Below are positions 48,091 to 59,639 of a stretch of DNA of 64,000 bases, piece by piece. The DNA comes from Margaritispora aquatica (lineage: Eukaryota > Ascomycota > Leotiomycetes > Helotiales > Discinellaceae). Both the position numbers and the translations under genes were made by a program. Where the stretch lies: positions 1,922,001-1,986,000 of the forward strand of contig VJWN01000003.1 in NCBI GenBank assembly GCA_007644065.1, read 5' to 3'. How positions within the stretch are numbered: the first letter of the stretch is position 1; each line of letters begins with the position of its first letter. The notes under the pieces were generated by a model. The model ran no database searches and had not been told where the DNA came from. It saw only the letters and a program-made list of their open reading frames with translations.

Positions 48091-50251
48091 TTTTTGGTGT
48101 TGTGAATTTTGGAAGTTTTGGAGATGGCGGTGTTGTGTGGGGAGGGATGCTGTAGTTCTTCAGTTTGCGAGAGAGAGTGGATAGATGACGATGGCTGGGA
48201 TAATGTTGGGGTAGCTCAAGTTAGGTTGTGCTCTATCCGCGTATGTATTAGCATCGGCAGAATCCTGACCAAATGATGACCTCATACCAGGTTATTGGGA
48301 TGATGTTGTAACGTTGCCGAAAGATTGAAAATACATATCTGTTTCTAGGACTTATGACCATGATGTGAAACGAGAGGAGGGTATTCCGTTGAACTGATAG
48401 ATTTGGATGTCTTTGATTATAGGTCTCAAATGTTGATAGGATGAAGGCCAATGTAATACATTTCTGCCCGAATCTTGTTCAAGAGCAGTATATCCACTCT
48501 TGATATCGATCTTAGATTTAAGACTTATAAATGGGTTTGGAATATCATATTTAAGTGATTGAATATTTCTGAGCATAGAAACTTAAACCAAAGTTGTGGA
48601 AACAATTTTATAAAATGAAATCATAAGCGAGCTCCCTCAGTCCTTCTCGATACTCTGCTTATTCGCACTATGAAGTTACGTAAATGTAGAGACATATCAA
48701 AGCCTTTGCTAATGGAAATATAGGAATATCCCTTTGATTTCTTTGCTTTCCGTGGAGTGAACCAAGGCTAAGGCAATATACACAGCAACGATCACTTAGT
48801 TAGATCTCCCTTGAAAGTTCTCCTGTATACTCTTTCAATATGTCTTGACTATTACATACTTTTGAGATTTCATTAATTTTCTTTCTTCTTGCTGCTGCTG
48901 CTACTGCTTTTGCTGCTACGTCTTCTGATAGAGCTGTGTTCTGCAACTGTATCGTATTTTTCGCAACTTTCTTACATTTAGCTGAATTTGAAATCTTCAA
49001 GGTGAGCTTACAATGTAAGGGAAGAATGAATAATAGTGATGAAAAGCAACGACCAAATTGAAATTACTCGATGATCGTAATTTACCACATAATCAGATGT
49101 CGGAAGTAGAATGAAAAGTGGATCTGAAAAGATGTCATGTCGTAGTGTTTGACAATTATCTGCAAATGCCACTCAGTGTTTCAAAGTATGAGATTAAGTT
49201 ATATAGTCACTTACTCGCTGGAACTTCAGTGCCTATAGACGAATAGGTTTCCTCAGTCCAAGGAGTTAGCTTGCCACGTACGTCCCTTTTCCTCTGAAGA
49301 AGCTTACGTTTTTTAGATTCCTCTTAAATTTCTACGAGATACCACACAACATGCAATACATGTTTGAACTTACCATATCATGGGTTTGAGTTGATCTCTC
49401 ACTGTTCAGCTATGATAAAATATGTCGCAGAGCCTCAGAATTCCATACTAGTATCTATAGTGAAGTGTTGATGCTTCGGACAATTGAAGTTTTAACGGAG
49501 AAAAGCAATGTGCATCAAGGACCGAGAGTAAAAAATGGTTGGGAAAGAGGACAGTAATTCTCAAAACGACAGCAAGATGATATCTGCTATCTTGACAGTG
49601 ATTCATACCGATTCTTGGCTGGTGCTCATGATATGTAGAGACCCGCCTAGGTAGCAAACGGACCACTATGCTCGTTCATACTTCCTTGGCATAGGATTAT
49701 GATGTGAAACTCAGACACTCACCTCATTTCCTTCTTCTCTTTATATAATATCTCTCATACTCTAGCCAAGGGAGTGTAGGTTGGGAAGCGCGTGTGCAAG
49801 TTTTTGGTAAGAATGAGTTGGGCTGCCAGCGTATAATCAAATCACTAGATGATAAGTCTAATGATTATGAACCATCACATATATATACCACAGCGAATGT
49901 TGAAATGGAACTTTCCAAACTCGCTGATGACTGACCATAACAAGTACCCAGAAATTTGGCTGAAAACGTAAGTATCATTGTTTCTACTGCGATCTGCAAT
50001 GAAATCCATTTCGCTCCAAGAAAATCCAACACGACATTCTGAACGCCCACAATGCATCTACCCAAGGCAATGCATTAACTCCATCTCTTGATCCCAGACA
50101 ATCCAATCAATCCAACCTGCTTATGAACCGCATTTTCATCAGAAAGACGTACACAAAATCCAACACAATAGTCCTACCTCATCCCATCTGTGCTAATCTC
50201 CTCAAGGCCGTTATCCTCTACGTACTCTCCTAGCCCCACACTATCAATGTT
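48091..50251. other. Gene-free stretch of 2.2 kb
   Basis: AT-rich with short ORFs only. A minus-strand stretch at 48800-49000 reads KAVAAAARRKKINEISKVC and ends at a stop, but has no ATG start; it may be a gene relic. A (GCT)n-like tract lies near 48890-48920. Confidence 0.45.
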
Positions 50252-52900
50252 CTACCCACCACCCTCATCCCCCGCCATATTCTCATAGCCCGAAAAGTCA
50301 TCATCCTCCAACTCTGTCAGCCTCAACGCCTGCCCGACATCAGTGACAAAATGACGAGGGCCTCCGATCGTATCCAAGATACCACTCCGTCTGAAGAGCT
50401 CGTACATGGGCGTATCAACTGCTGGGCCCCGCGAGAAGAACACCCTGACGCCTTGATCTCGATATCCACTCACAATCTCCTCTAGCACTTGTGTGCCCGA
50501 GCCATCGAGTCCTGTGACGCCGTGGATGTCGAAGATGATGTTTCTATTGTGCTCTGCAGGCCTCACGCGAGGAAGAGCAGGATGGGCAGACGTGGTGCCG
50601 TAGAGCTCTAGTCTGCGCAGGCGGTTCTTGAGGTCACCCGTGTTCGCAAAGGTAAGTGGTTCTGGGATCTTGACGATTAAGCAGCCTTCGATGAATTCTA
50701 GTTTGTCGGGATTGTCTTCCGCGTTCTCGAAGCGGTTGGTGCCCGGGATTCTGCCAAGAATTTGGATACGTGGTCGGGTGCTGTGCTTAATTACTGAGAG
50801 GAGGGAAAGTCCAATGCCGACTGCTATGCCCATGTTCAGGGAATAGAATATTGTTGCGGCGAAGATGATGATCATCAGTCCTAATTCGGTGTATCCACGA
50901 ATGCGAATGAAGAACATGACATCGTGGGGAGTTTCTTCAATCAAGGACCAAGCCACAACTGAGATCATGGATGACAAAACACCTCTCTGTTTGGATGTTA
51001 GAAAGGAGAAAAACATTCAAGCTAAAAAAAAACTTACAGGCAAGTAGTAGAAAGCTGGTAGGAGATATAAGATACAAGCAATGGTGATCATGCTCAGGAA
51101 TATACTACTCATGGGAGTTTTGCCGCCAGTGCTCTTGTTAACTTTACTCCTTCCATAGCCACCAAAAGCTGGAAGAGCTTGGAAGCAACCACCAATCAGG
51201 TTTGCTGCCCCCAGAGCAACTAGTTCTCTATTTGGGCTTAGAGCGATTCCTTGGATGCCATCCTTTTCACCACCTCCCAGACTCTTAGCAGCAACCGACG
51301 ACTCAAAGAATCCCAGAAGGGCGATTAAGAAGGAGGTGCTCATCGATTCCCGTATTTGCTCCATGTGTGAAAGTTGGAATGGCCAGTGGAACGTGAATGG
51401 GGTTCCTGTGGTTGACTTTACTTCGCCAAGGATCTCCAGTCCCATTTTGTCCCATCCAAGCTGCCAAGTCAATATAGCAGACATGACCACAACTAGGAAG
51501 CGATCTGGAAAATAAGCTACACCCGGATATCTGGGCAGCAGTCGTTGCTTGGTTTCTCTGTATACTGTTAAATAATGTCCTTGAAGCTTGGCAAAATTAC
51601 GTACCTGAGGACCATAATGATGAGGAAGCTAACGCCCGAAACAAGACTCGTGATCTTTGACGAAAGATGCATGTTGTTGAATAAAAACCGCAGCTTATCA
51701 ACACTGCTACCATGACTAACGCCAGGTGTTGCATCCGCCAAAGCGGCAAGTCCCAATTCAGGAATCAGTTGATCAACCATGATGACGAATCCAATAGCAG
51801 AAATGAAGCCTCTCAAGAAAGGTCGACTAAGTACGCTATCAAGGAAACCGAGACGAGTCAAGCCCGCGATGCATATTGTCGCTCCGGCCATACCAGTAAC
51901 CACACCTGCGACTCGAGAATGCATCTCATCATTTGTCTCGTCCGCACCATTGCCTATGCTTGATTTTACCACTGACCCTACGAGAAGACTGCCTGCAGCT
52001 TCAGGACCAACGACCATCTGCGGACAGCTCCCAAGTATAGCATATATGAGCGGATTGAAGACGAATGAGTACAATCCGTTGATCGGCGGAACATGTGCAA
52101 GATTCGAGGCATATGAAAGAGCCATTGGAAGGTAGAACGAAGCCATGGTGATCGCGGCCACAAGGTCACCCTGTAAATACGTCCATTTATACTGCTTTAT
52201 CCATGCAAAGAATGGTATATAATACGGAATGTACCTAAAAATCGATCGTGTTAGCAAATTCTTTTTCAGAAGAAACAATCACAAACATTGTAGTCGTATT
52301 CTTAATCCCATGTCTTTCTGCCAAAGTGCTTGTTGTGCTCATCTTCTTCTTCCCACCACTCCCGTTCCTCTTGCCCACGCCCTCCCACATACTACCTAGC
52401 AAGCTCCTACTCCCTTCCGCAGATCCAGGCCTCTCAATTCGTGGCAACTCTCCAAATCCTATCCCACTGTGACCACTTCGTATGCTGTCTGCCTTGCTCT
52501 GAACGTCAGGACTGAAGGTGCCATGATTGCAAGGCCCAGCATGTGCTGATCGTGCCACGAATTCGAATGGTTTCTTTAATAAAGACGTCGTCTCGTTCAC
52601 CGCTCTAGTTGCAAAGCTCTCTTCTTCTTCTTGTATTCCATCTAAACCCAGAGCTGGTTGGGGCTCTCCGTCTATATGGGTCGGAACTGTATTCGGAGAA
52701 GGCTCCGAGCTGCTGGCTCCTCCATCATGCGAACGTTCACCTGGCATATCTCGTGTATCTTCTGGTGAACTGGACACCGTGTGCGATTCGCGTAGAGAGG
52801 ATGGGTTTGTCGGTGCAAACTGCTGTTGTGCAATAGACGAATGCCTTGAATGACTCCCAGGTGACAGAGGCGACGTAGGTCGCGGAGCTCGACCAGACAT
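50252..52900 (-). CDS. SLC26/SulP anion transporter with STAS domain (YPR003C-like)
   Basis: Sulfate-permease family membrane transporter. Four exons; start at ATG 52900, end at 50252; intron borders at about 52261/52236, 51604/51561 and 51040/50992. The first ~210 residues are a disordered, Ser/Pro-rich cytosolic tail (SLLGSMWEGVGKRNGSGGKK). The transport domain starts YIPYYIPFFAWIKQYKWTYL and continues with GDLVAAITMASFYLPMALSY, the SulP signature region HVPPINGLYSFVFNPLIYAI with GSCPQMVVGPEAAGSLLVG, then FLIALLGFFESSVAAK, NRELVALGAANLIGGCFQAL and PAFGGYGRSKVNKSTGGKTP. The C-terminal STAS domain has GCLIVKIPEPLTFANTGDL and NIIFDIHGVTGLDGSGTQVL. Resemblance is to the yeast YPR003C group, thought to act on internal membranes, rather than to the high-affinity sulfate permeases SUL1/SUL2. 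Substrate not certain. Confidence 0.93.
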
Positions 52901-54295
52901 CTTGTGAGAGGCTGAGACAGCACCTATGGGCTATTTACACGAAAACAAGCAAGAATACAGGTATTTACAAGTACGGAGGTAGGTTGAAATGGAGACAGGA
53001 AGCCGTGTCAAGGTTTAAAGCTAGGTTTCGGGTGACGGCGTCGGCACAATACAAATGATCTAGTTATATCTACGGAAAGAACATCAAAAGGTGACGATTG
53101 ATATAGAGCTGATAGATGGGTAAAAAGCAAAGAGCTCCAGCTCTAAATGTCTCGCATCGATATCTACAAAACGCCCGACGATTACAATCCCGTGCTGATT
53201 GCTGGATGATAGATTTGGGGGTATGGTCGGCAAGAAAAATAATCTGCATAATCAACAAAGATCCTCAATGCACCAAGGGTCAAAGTTCCCCGTCGATTGA
53301 CCATTTGTATGATCTGTATTTGCAACTCTCGTGATTTCCCCTGATAATCACCCTGCAAACTCATTCGATTAATCCTTGTCTCTTGCAGCTTGATATATAT
53401 TCGTATGCAAGTATGCAATACCGTCGAATATCCATGGTCGAGCAGTCTAGGTATGTTGACTTTTGGCTATCAAGAAAGCATTAGCTGCGTCATTGGGTCG
53501 TCTTGGATTGAAGCTTCACGCTTGGCTTGACGGGGTTAAGGCTTGGACGGGTATCTTGAGTTGGTCAAGGTAGGTAAGGTACCTTCGTATGTGCTGTAAC
53601 ACGTGACGGTCGAGTGGTCAGAAATGTAAGATAAGTACCTTACCTTACATAAGTAGGTTGCTTCATTAGAATTCCTCTTTAACCATTACGGTCAGTTCAT
53701 GTCTCTCCGTCAATATCGAAGACTACCAAACTCAATAATCCAAGCTTAAATGATGATGACGGCTGTCGAGACTTAGTTGAAGCATTAAACTCCAGGAGGA
53801 ACGGACTAAGGACGCTTGTACATATTATCTGTTGTGAAAACCCAATTGAATATGAGTTTATATTTGTACAAATCTAAGAAAAGCTTGGTGAGAACGTGGG
53901 AGAATTGAAGCATTGTTGGTTTGAAGGCACTTCCAAAGCTATCGATGCTGGTCGCTTACAAACCTGTGGGAATCTCATTCTCCAAGACTTTAATTTGTTT
54001 CGGAATTTCGTAATGATCAATGTTTGTACTAGTTCATGTCAGGCACTTTTGAAGTAGTATTATAATCTTCTGGTTGTGGTTTATTCTCCTCTATATTATT
54101 TTGAAATTCTATTTGCTTGTAGTGCTCACTAAGAGATTTCTGCGCATAGACTCACATTTATAGAATGTTTTCGAATTCCAAGTAGTTTAAGTTCCAACGC
54201 AATTGATCTCCAATTTCCGCCTTTATATGCTTTCTAATTCCAACTGCATTATCCTCCTTAGTCATCTTGTACCTCTCTAGCTCACAACACTCCAC
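52901..54295. other. Intergenic, 1.4 kb
   Basis: Promoter and 5' UTR of the SLC26 gene at the left, 3' side of the hydrolase gene at the right. An inverted repeat GGTAAGGTAC / GTACCTTACC lies around 53575-53584 and 53636-53645. No supported ORF. Confidence 0.4.
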
Positions 54296-55625
54296 TTAGA
54301 ACCCATGCTCTTCCAACCAAGTATGAACCACAGCAAACCCCGCCAACGCACCGAAGTGAAAGTTCCAACAATGACCAGAAACTGGCTGTGAGTAGCCATC
54401 AAGCGTCTTCGCATTGGGATAAAGGCTCTTCCCCGAAGCTTTCAAGGATGGCGACCAACCTACTCCACAACCGGTACTATTGCCAGGACAAAAGATAACG
54501 TCATACTGGCCAGCTATAACAAGGACTGGACCTTTAAAATTTGGCGCTGAACTTGCATACTGGACTTGAATCGATGCCCCTGATGCTTGGTCAGTAGAGT
54601 TTGCAGGTAGAATGCCTAACGGGAACAAGGGCACGACTCACCTTCACCAGATGTCACAGTCCCTCGACTTGCATAATCCAGATTAAGCAGCGCTTTTTCA
54701 AACCACCCCGTCCTATAAAACAATGCTTCAAACGCAGAAATCGAGGTCACAAGCAAATATCCGAGATCCAGCGAACTGTACCTTGCCGGCGAAGCCAAAG
54801 CTGCGGGCCCGAGATTCGGGAAGAAAATCGGATTGGCATTTTCGAAGAACGGCGACCCAGACCAACCTGTCAAAACAATCGCATCGCAGTCTCGTGGGTA
54901 TTTGGCATTCAGGGCATTGCCGATGATGGAGCCGTAGCTGTGTCCTACGTAGATGATGTCTTCGAATTCTCGGCTCGCTTTGTCTGGGAGATGGCCATCA
55001 CGGGCTTTGGTGATGATTTCGTGCATTATTTCGACGTTGACACCGAGTTGGCAGATTAATGATGGATCGGGGTGATCTGAGAGGCCTGGCAATCCGTAGG
55101 TTAGTTTGAAAGGCTAATATGAGTGAGGTGATTTGGGTGTTGGGTTTACCATTGCAAATTCGGTCGATCGAGAGAGTTGGGTAACCTTGAGAGCTCGCGT
55201 AGTCTATCCAGCTGTATTCATTACCATGGTAACCCTTTCCCGGTTCTCCATCTCCAGACCAGTCTATTCTAGTCGATTAGAAGAGCTCAAATCCAACGAC
55301 ATGTGGAGTACTCCTTACAGTTTCGATCATAAGTGATACCATGAACCAACACTTGAAGAACCCGACGACGATCTCTGATTTTGACTTGAGGTTCACAAAA
55401 TCTCGCAGCAATCTTGTAGGAACCTTCAACAGTTGTGTAAGCGAGAGGACCAGTCGTCGGCACTGGGAGGGCTAAATTTTGCGCCGAGATGCTAACTGGG
55501 ATGGTAAGGTTGACGCAGCTCACCTCATTACGGCGTGAGGTAGGCGATGAGAGAACGGATCTTGTTATGCTTCCCAAGAGTAATAAGTTCTTGATAGAAA
55601 ACATCGTGGTCACTGCAGCGGTCAT
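54296..55625 (-). CDS. Secreted alpha/beta hydrolase
   Basis: Serine hydrolase of the alpha/beta-hydrolase superfamily. Four exons: 55625-55319, 55263-55150, 55085-54642 and 54585-54296; 384 residues from the ATG at 55625, or 377 from the ATG at 55604, which makes a tidier signal peptide (MFSIKNLLLLGSITRSVLSS). The mature start VSCVNLTIPVSISAQNLALP is typical of a group of fungal secreted hydrolases. LVHGITYDRNYW with the oxyanion-forming segment spans the first intron; the nucleophile elbow is VGHSYGS (about Ser190); the acid is Asp in AGQYDVIFCPG and the His in SGHCWNFHFGALAG. Several Cys fit disulfides of an exported enzyme. Substrate (ester, lipid or peptide) is unknown. It is the last conserved gene before the repeat and secreted-protein region. 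Confidence 0.85.
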
Positions 55626-56647
55626 GTAATATCTTTTGAAGGCAATTGGTGTGGGAATTTAGAAACATGCAAACAAAAATTGAGAAGTAGTTTATATACC
55701 CCTCTGTGGATGCCTTTCTGTGAATCATTCCAGTGTATTCCTCTCAGATACCTAGTGTCTCTTGGCAATTCTATGGTCATGACAGAGCAGAGGATGGCCG
55801 TCGTGAAGCATAATTTCCATTGGCTCGGTTGTTGTTCCACGGGTGAGATTCACTGGCCATCCGTCACCACAACCCTGCTTTATGTCATCATGTCATTTAC
55901 AGACCGTGATATCGTCGAATCGTTGGGTTTAAGCCGTAATGTAGGAATACTTCAACGATTGAATGCTGAACGATGATTGTTTTAATTGCTCATGCCTCGG
56001 GTTGCTGCAGTCAGCTCGAAAATCTTAATATGATGTGCTGATGAGGCAAGAACCTCTCGTGGCACCTGTCACACATGAGTTCGGATCACATTCTCGGAAT
56101 TAAGTGAAGCAAATTGCTTGTGTTCTATTGTTAAAAAGCTTTGCTTGCTTTGGGGTGAGGGGGGGAGTTGTTGTGTTGACGACTGTTGGATTCTTTTGAT
56201 GGAGGCGGAGAAATAGAGTAAGGACTTTGCTAGGCTTATCTTAAAGTTATATGGTGCGGTGGCACCCTTTTCTCTTTTGGGGCCGGGGGGAGGTGGAGGA
56301 GGGGTCTACATACCATTTTTCAACCTATTTGGAGTTTCAAGCTATTAGAATAACAATTGTGTCTTTGATTTGACTGTTTTATCAGATTTTTAAAAGTATA
56401 ATAGCTTTTTAAATATTGGCTTTTTAGTATGATTAAATTCTCGCTTAAAACGGCTGATTGAACATCCAATTATTCTTTAAATTTAGTAGTAGACTTATAT
56501 CTTTACATCAAGTTATATGCAATTTTCGATCACATAATTGGAGAAATAGTGACTCTCTGAAGGAGCATATGGGATCTGTGCAACGGCACCAGACCATGCC
56601 TAAAGCCTAACTACAATGTATTTTGAAAATCACAACAGTAAATGAAC
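55626..56647. other. Intergenic, 1 kb
   Basis: No supported gene. G-rich tracts lie near 56153-56167 and 56279-56304. AT-rich DNA leads up to the MITE. Confidence 0.4.
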
Positions 56648-57303
56648 GGGTACGATTAAAATGGCAACTGTATAGCATAACTCGCATAACTCTCCCGCTT
56701 CATAATCCAGCCACGACCCACACTAGCTATACTCAATTAGGAATAGTCTAGGCCCGAGTCCAGTAATCTATACAACCCCCGCTCTATACCTGATACCTAA
56801 GGCAGGTTTACCTTCATAAAAATAAAAAAAACATTTACTAGCTTAATTACGTCTATATTATAACTAGTACGTAATATACTATAATAAAGTTAGTCCTAAT
56901 TACCTTAGAACCACGAGCTTTAGGTATATCGTTTAAGTTATTTTAGCTTTTATTCAACAATTTTTATACAGTCTAAATATCACGTGATACTATCTAACCA
57001 CGTCCTACCAATATCACTAATGTACGTATCTATTGATATAAACGATCACGTGATATACCTCTTACTAGTAGCTCTTTATAGCGAGCTAGTACGACGAAAC
57101 GAATTATTAACTTTTATAGCGTTAAATACCTACCTATATAGTTCTTAAATTCGAAGATCACGTAGGAGTTTACTACGTATAAAGCATGTGATACTATTTT
57201 AAGGCTATTCTTAATTGGGTATAGCTAGTGTAGGTCGTGGCTGGATTATAAAGCGGGAGAGTTATGCGAGTTATGCTATACAGTTGCCATTTTAATCGTA
57301 CCC
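56648..57303. mobile_element. MITE copy 2: 656 bp, 8-bp target duplication AAATGAAC
   Basis: Same orientation and same length as the copy at 30928-31583. The ends GGGTACGATTAAAATGGC and GCCATTTTAATCGTACCC are perfect complements. The flanks at 56640-56647 and 57304-57311 are both AAATGAAC. By eye the two copies differ at about 20 positions, all but one transitions, with no insertions or deletions. Palindromes ATCACGTGAT are kept at 56979-56988 and 57045-57054. No coding capacity. Confidence 0.93.
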
Positions 57304-58749
57304 AAATGAACACCACTCTCTACTTAAGAAAATTGAATCTTACAAGAGAAACCAAAAGATACATGATTTATCAGGCTACAGCTGAATCCCAAAGTGGTGA
57401 TAAACTAGTAACTATAAGCTTTCGATCCATTTAGCGTTACTAATCGCAAAATATTCAGTTGTGTAAAAAAGAGTGACTTGACATTGAATTCGTATATAGC
57501 TTTCCTTTGAATTAAACAATAAAATTGCTTACAACAATCAAAGCAGGATTTCATCACAACAAGAGGCAAAATGACATGTATCCTAAACGATGCAGGTCAC
57601 TTCTCAAACCAAAACATAATTTGACCTCAAAACATTATCTCACTCCCAAGATCTTACTCAGGATAGAAAGCATTATCAAAAGATCCCATCAGCCTTCGAT
57701 TCGCGTTGCCTGAGAATAACAAGAATGAATACACAATTGACCCATTTCAACCCTCCCCCCCAAACAAAAAACGCCACAACAGATTTTGGGGCTTTGCAGC
57801 AATGATTGGGCAATTGAAAAGAAAGAGAAATGAACCACGACAAAAGCCAAACACAAACACTGACTTTAGATGTTAAGCTGGGTCCGAAGAGCTCTACCTC
57901 TACCTTACCTGTATCAAATTGGTCATCAATGAATCCATCCTGTCCCATGACATATTGTCTCATGATTTCAGGTAGGAGAGTGAAGGTAAGACTTAATTTA
58001 TCTTACATACCTACCTACCTACCTCTCCTTTTCTTGCGGTGCTCAATGGGTAAGAACTTCACAGCTTCGTTCTCTTTACGCTGATTTGCTTGTGCAGAAG
58101 AAGTGGAAGTGCCTTGGCGCGCACCTAGCATACACACTCATATATATAATTAATCGCGCTGCGTATCACGAACGTTCACGCGTTTTATTTTGCCCCAGGG
58201 AGTGCTGGTGCATGGAATTGACGACTCGAGATTCACTGTACTGTAGATACTCCCCTGCGATTCTCATCCCTTACGTTCTGCACCTTAATTGTCTTAGTTT
58301 TAGGGTGTGCCCTTTGTCTGGAACAGGAGGTCTCTGATCTGCCCACATGACTCGAGTCGCGAAACCTACTTGAACCTCCAGCTGGAGTTGACGAGATCTG
58401 ATTCGTCTCACTACTGCTCGTACCTCAAGGTACTGACTAAGCTTTGGTAAGTCGTACTGAGCCTCCTCTACCAAACCATAGAAAGTTCAAGTCTGTATGA
58501 GGAAACTTCCAACTTTCTCATCATTGATGGCGTACAAATACCTTACTTTGATAACTGGTAAGCGCTCAGTTTAAAAATCTTTCGTCTTTTTTCATAATTG
58601 GACGGGGCACGTGTTGTTCTCAGGACTTGAACATTCTCATCCTACCTTAGCAGTTAAGAATGTATCGCATCAATTCCGATTGAGATATGGCTGATCTAAG
58701 CCCATTCTTTACGATCAATTTCTTCCCTCTTTTAGCATCCCTCTATTCT

Positions 58750-58756
58750 TATAAAA
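58750..58756 (+). promoter_or_regulatory. TATA box of secreted protein 1
   Basis: TATAAAA 105 bases before the ATG at 58861. The position fits a core promoter; transcription start not visible. Confidence 0.5.
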
Positions 58757-58778
58757 CAAGAGCTCAAGGGCTCTTGTT
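58755..58778. repeat. Perfect 9-bp inverted repeat beside the TATA box
   Basis: AACAAGAGC at 58755-58763 and GCTCTTGTT at 58770-58778 with a six-base loop. If transcribed it would form a hairpin near the start of the 5' UTR; as DNA it could be a dimeric factor site. Confidence 0.7.
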
Positions 58779-58860
58779 GTTTGATCCTTCACTTTTTCCC
58801 CTTCGCTGCTAACAATTCTCTCATTCTCGCCCTCATCTCCAGGCTCATTCGTTCGCCCAG

Positions 58861-59639
58861 ATGAGGACTTCAATCCTTCCCTTCATCTTCGTGGCTATCA
58901 CTCACCTCCAGTACGCGTTCGCTATAACTGTTGCACCAACTACGCCAGAGTCTTGCTCGCCGCCTGTTTCGGTTTCTGTGGTGACAAATTACGTTGCTGC
59001 CACGGCATCTGTCTCCGTGTCAGTTATTACAGTTACTCAAACGGCCAGTGTATCAACGTGAGTGTTCCTATCTTCTGATCATTGATGGAAATTTACCTAA
59101 CTGACAAATGTAGCGTCACCATTGCAGCAATTTGTCCTTCTTCTCCCTCCATCTCTCCCTCAAGCGATTCCTTCACCTCTTCTTCCACCTTTTTCCCGAG
59201 TTCCTTCTCGAGCTTCTTCTCGAGCTCCTTCTCCACCTCCCCATCCACCTCCCCTTCCACCTCTTCCACCACCTCTTCCTCCGCCATAGCTACCTCATCA
59301 GCTCTGCCCCCACCACCCCGCGTGCCTGCCACACTTCTATTCGAAACCTATGGCAATACCTATTGCTCGACACCAGCACCCGGCGGGCCCTCCTTGCTGC
59401 TCACTGAACTTGTCTGTTACCCCTGGTCGTTCAGTTCCTCCGGTTTCGGCCTCTTCACACCGGGGACCCTGTGCAGTGGTACTGTGGGCGATAGTCAGGC
59501 CTGGCACTGCCGTGCCCATGTATTCTCGGGTTCAGACTGCAGCGGCAATCTAGGCAGTTTTATGGCTAGTGCTACTAACGTCTGCTGGAATGTGGCCGGA
59601 GCAAATAGTGTAAAGCTTATTTGCGGCTGTTCGGGCTGA
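58861..59639 (+). CDS. Secreted Ser-rich, C-terminal Cys-rich protein (paralogue 1)
   Basis: Two exons, 58861-59057 and 59114-59639; 240 residues. A clear signal peptide (MRTSILPFIFVAITHLQYAFA) is followed by a Val/Thr/Ser-rich part (VSVSVVTNYVAATASVSVSV) and, after the intron, a ~50-residue Ser/Pro/Thr-rich linker likely O-glycosylated. The C-terminal ~105 residues form a Cys-rich domain with LFTPGTLCSGTVGDSQAWHC, VFSGSDCSGNLGSF and SVKLICGCSG. No GPI signal at the end. The signal peptide, the intron position and phase (…VST|VT) and the C-terminal Cys spacing match the gene at 63225-63970, so the two are paralogues. The N-terminal Cys-rich part of that paralogue is lacking here. Such small secreted proteins are often wall-associated or host-interacting; function unknown. 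Confidence 0.8.

Larger units (their letters stand above)
57304..58860. other. Gene-free stretch upstream of secreted protein 1
   Basis: Between the MITE and the secreted-protein gene. Contains a TACC tandem run near 58009-58024 and, at its right end, the promoter elements listed separately. ORFs here have no support. Confidence 0.45.

Noticed and set aside
48800..49000. Minus-strand ORF with Ala/Lys-rich stretch
   Set aside because: No ATG, not linkable to exons; may be a gene relic but nothing identifies it.
53575..53645. Inverted repeat GGTAAGGTAC/GTACCTTACC
   Set aside because: Built from the TACC/GGTA simple motif frequent throughout this DNA; no transposon ends or duplication.
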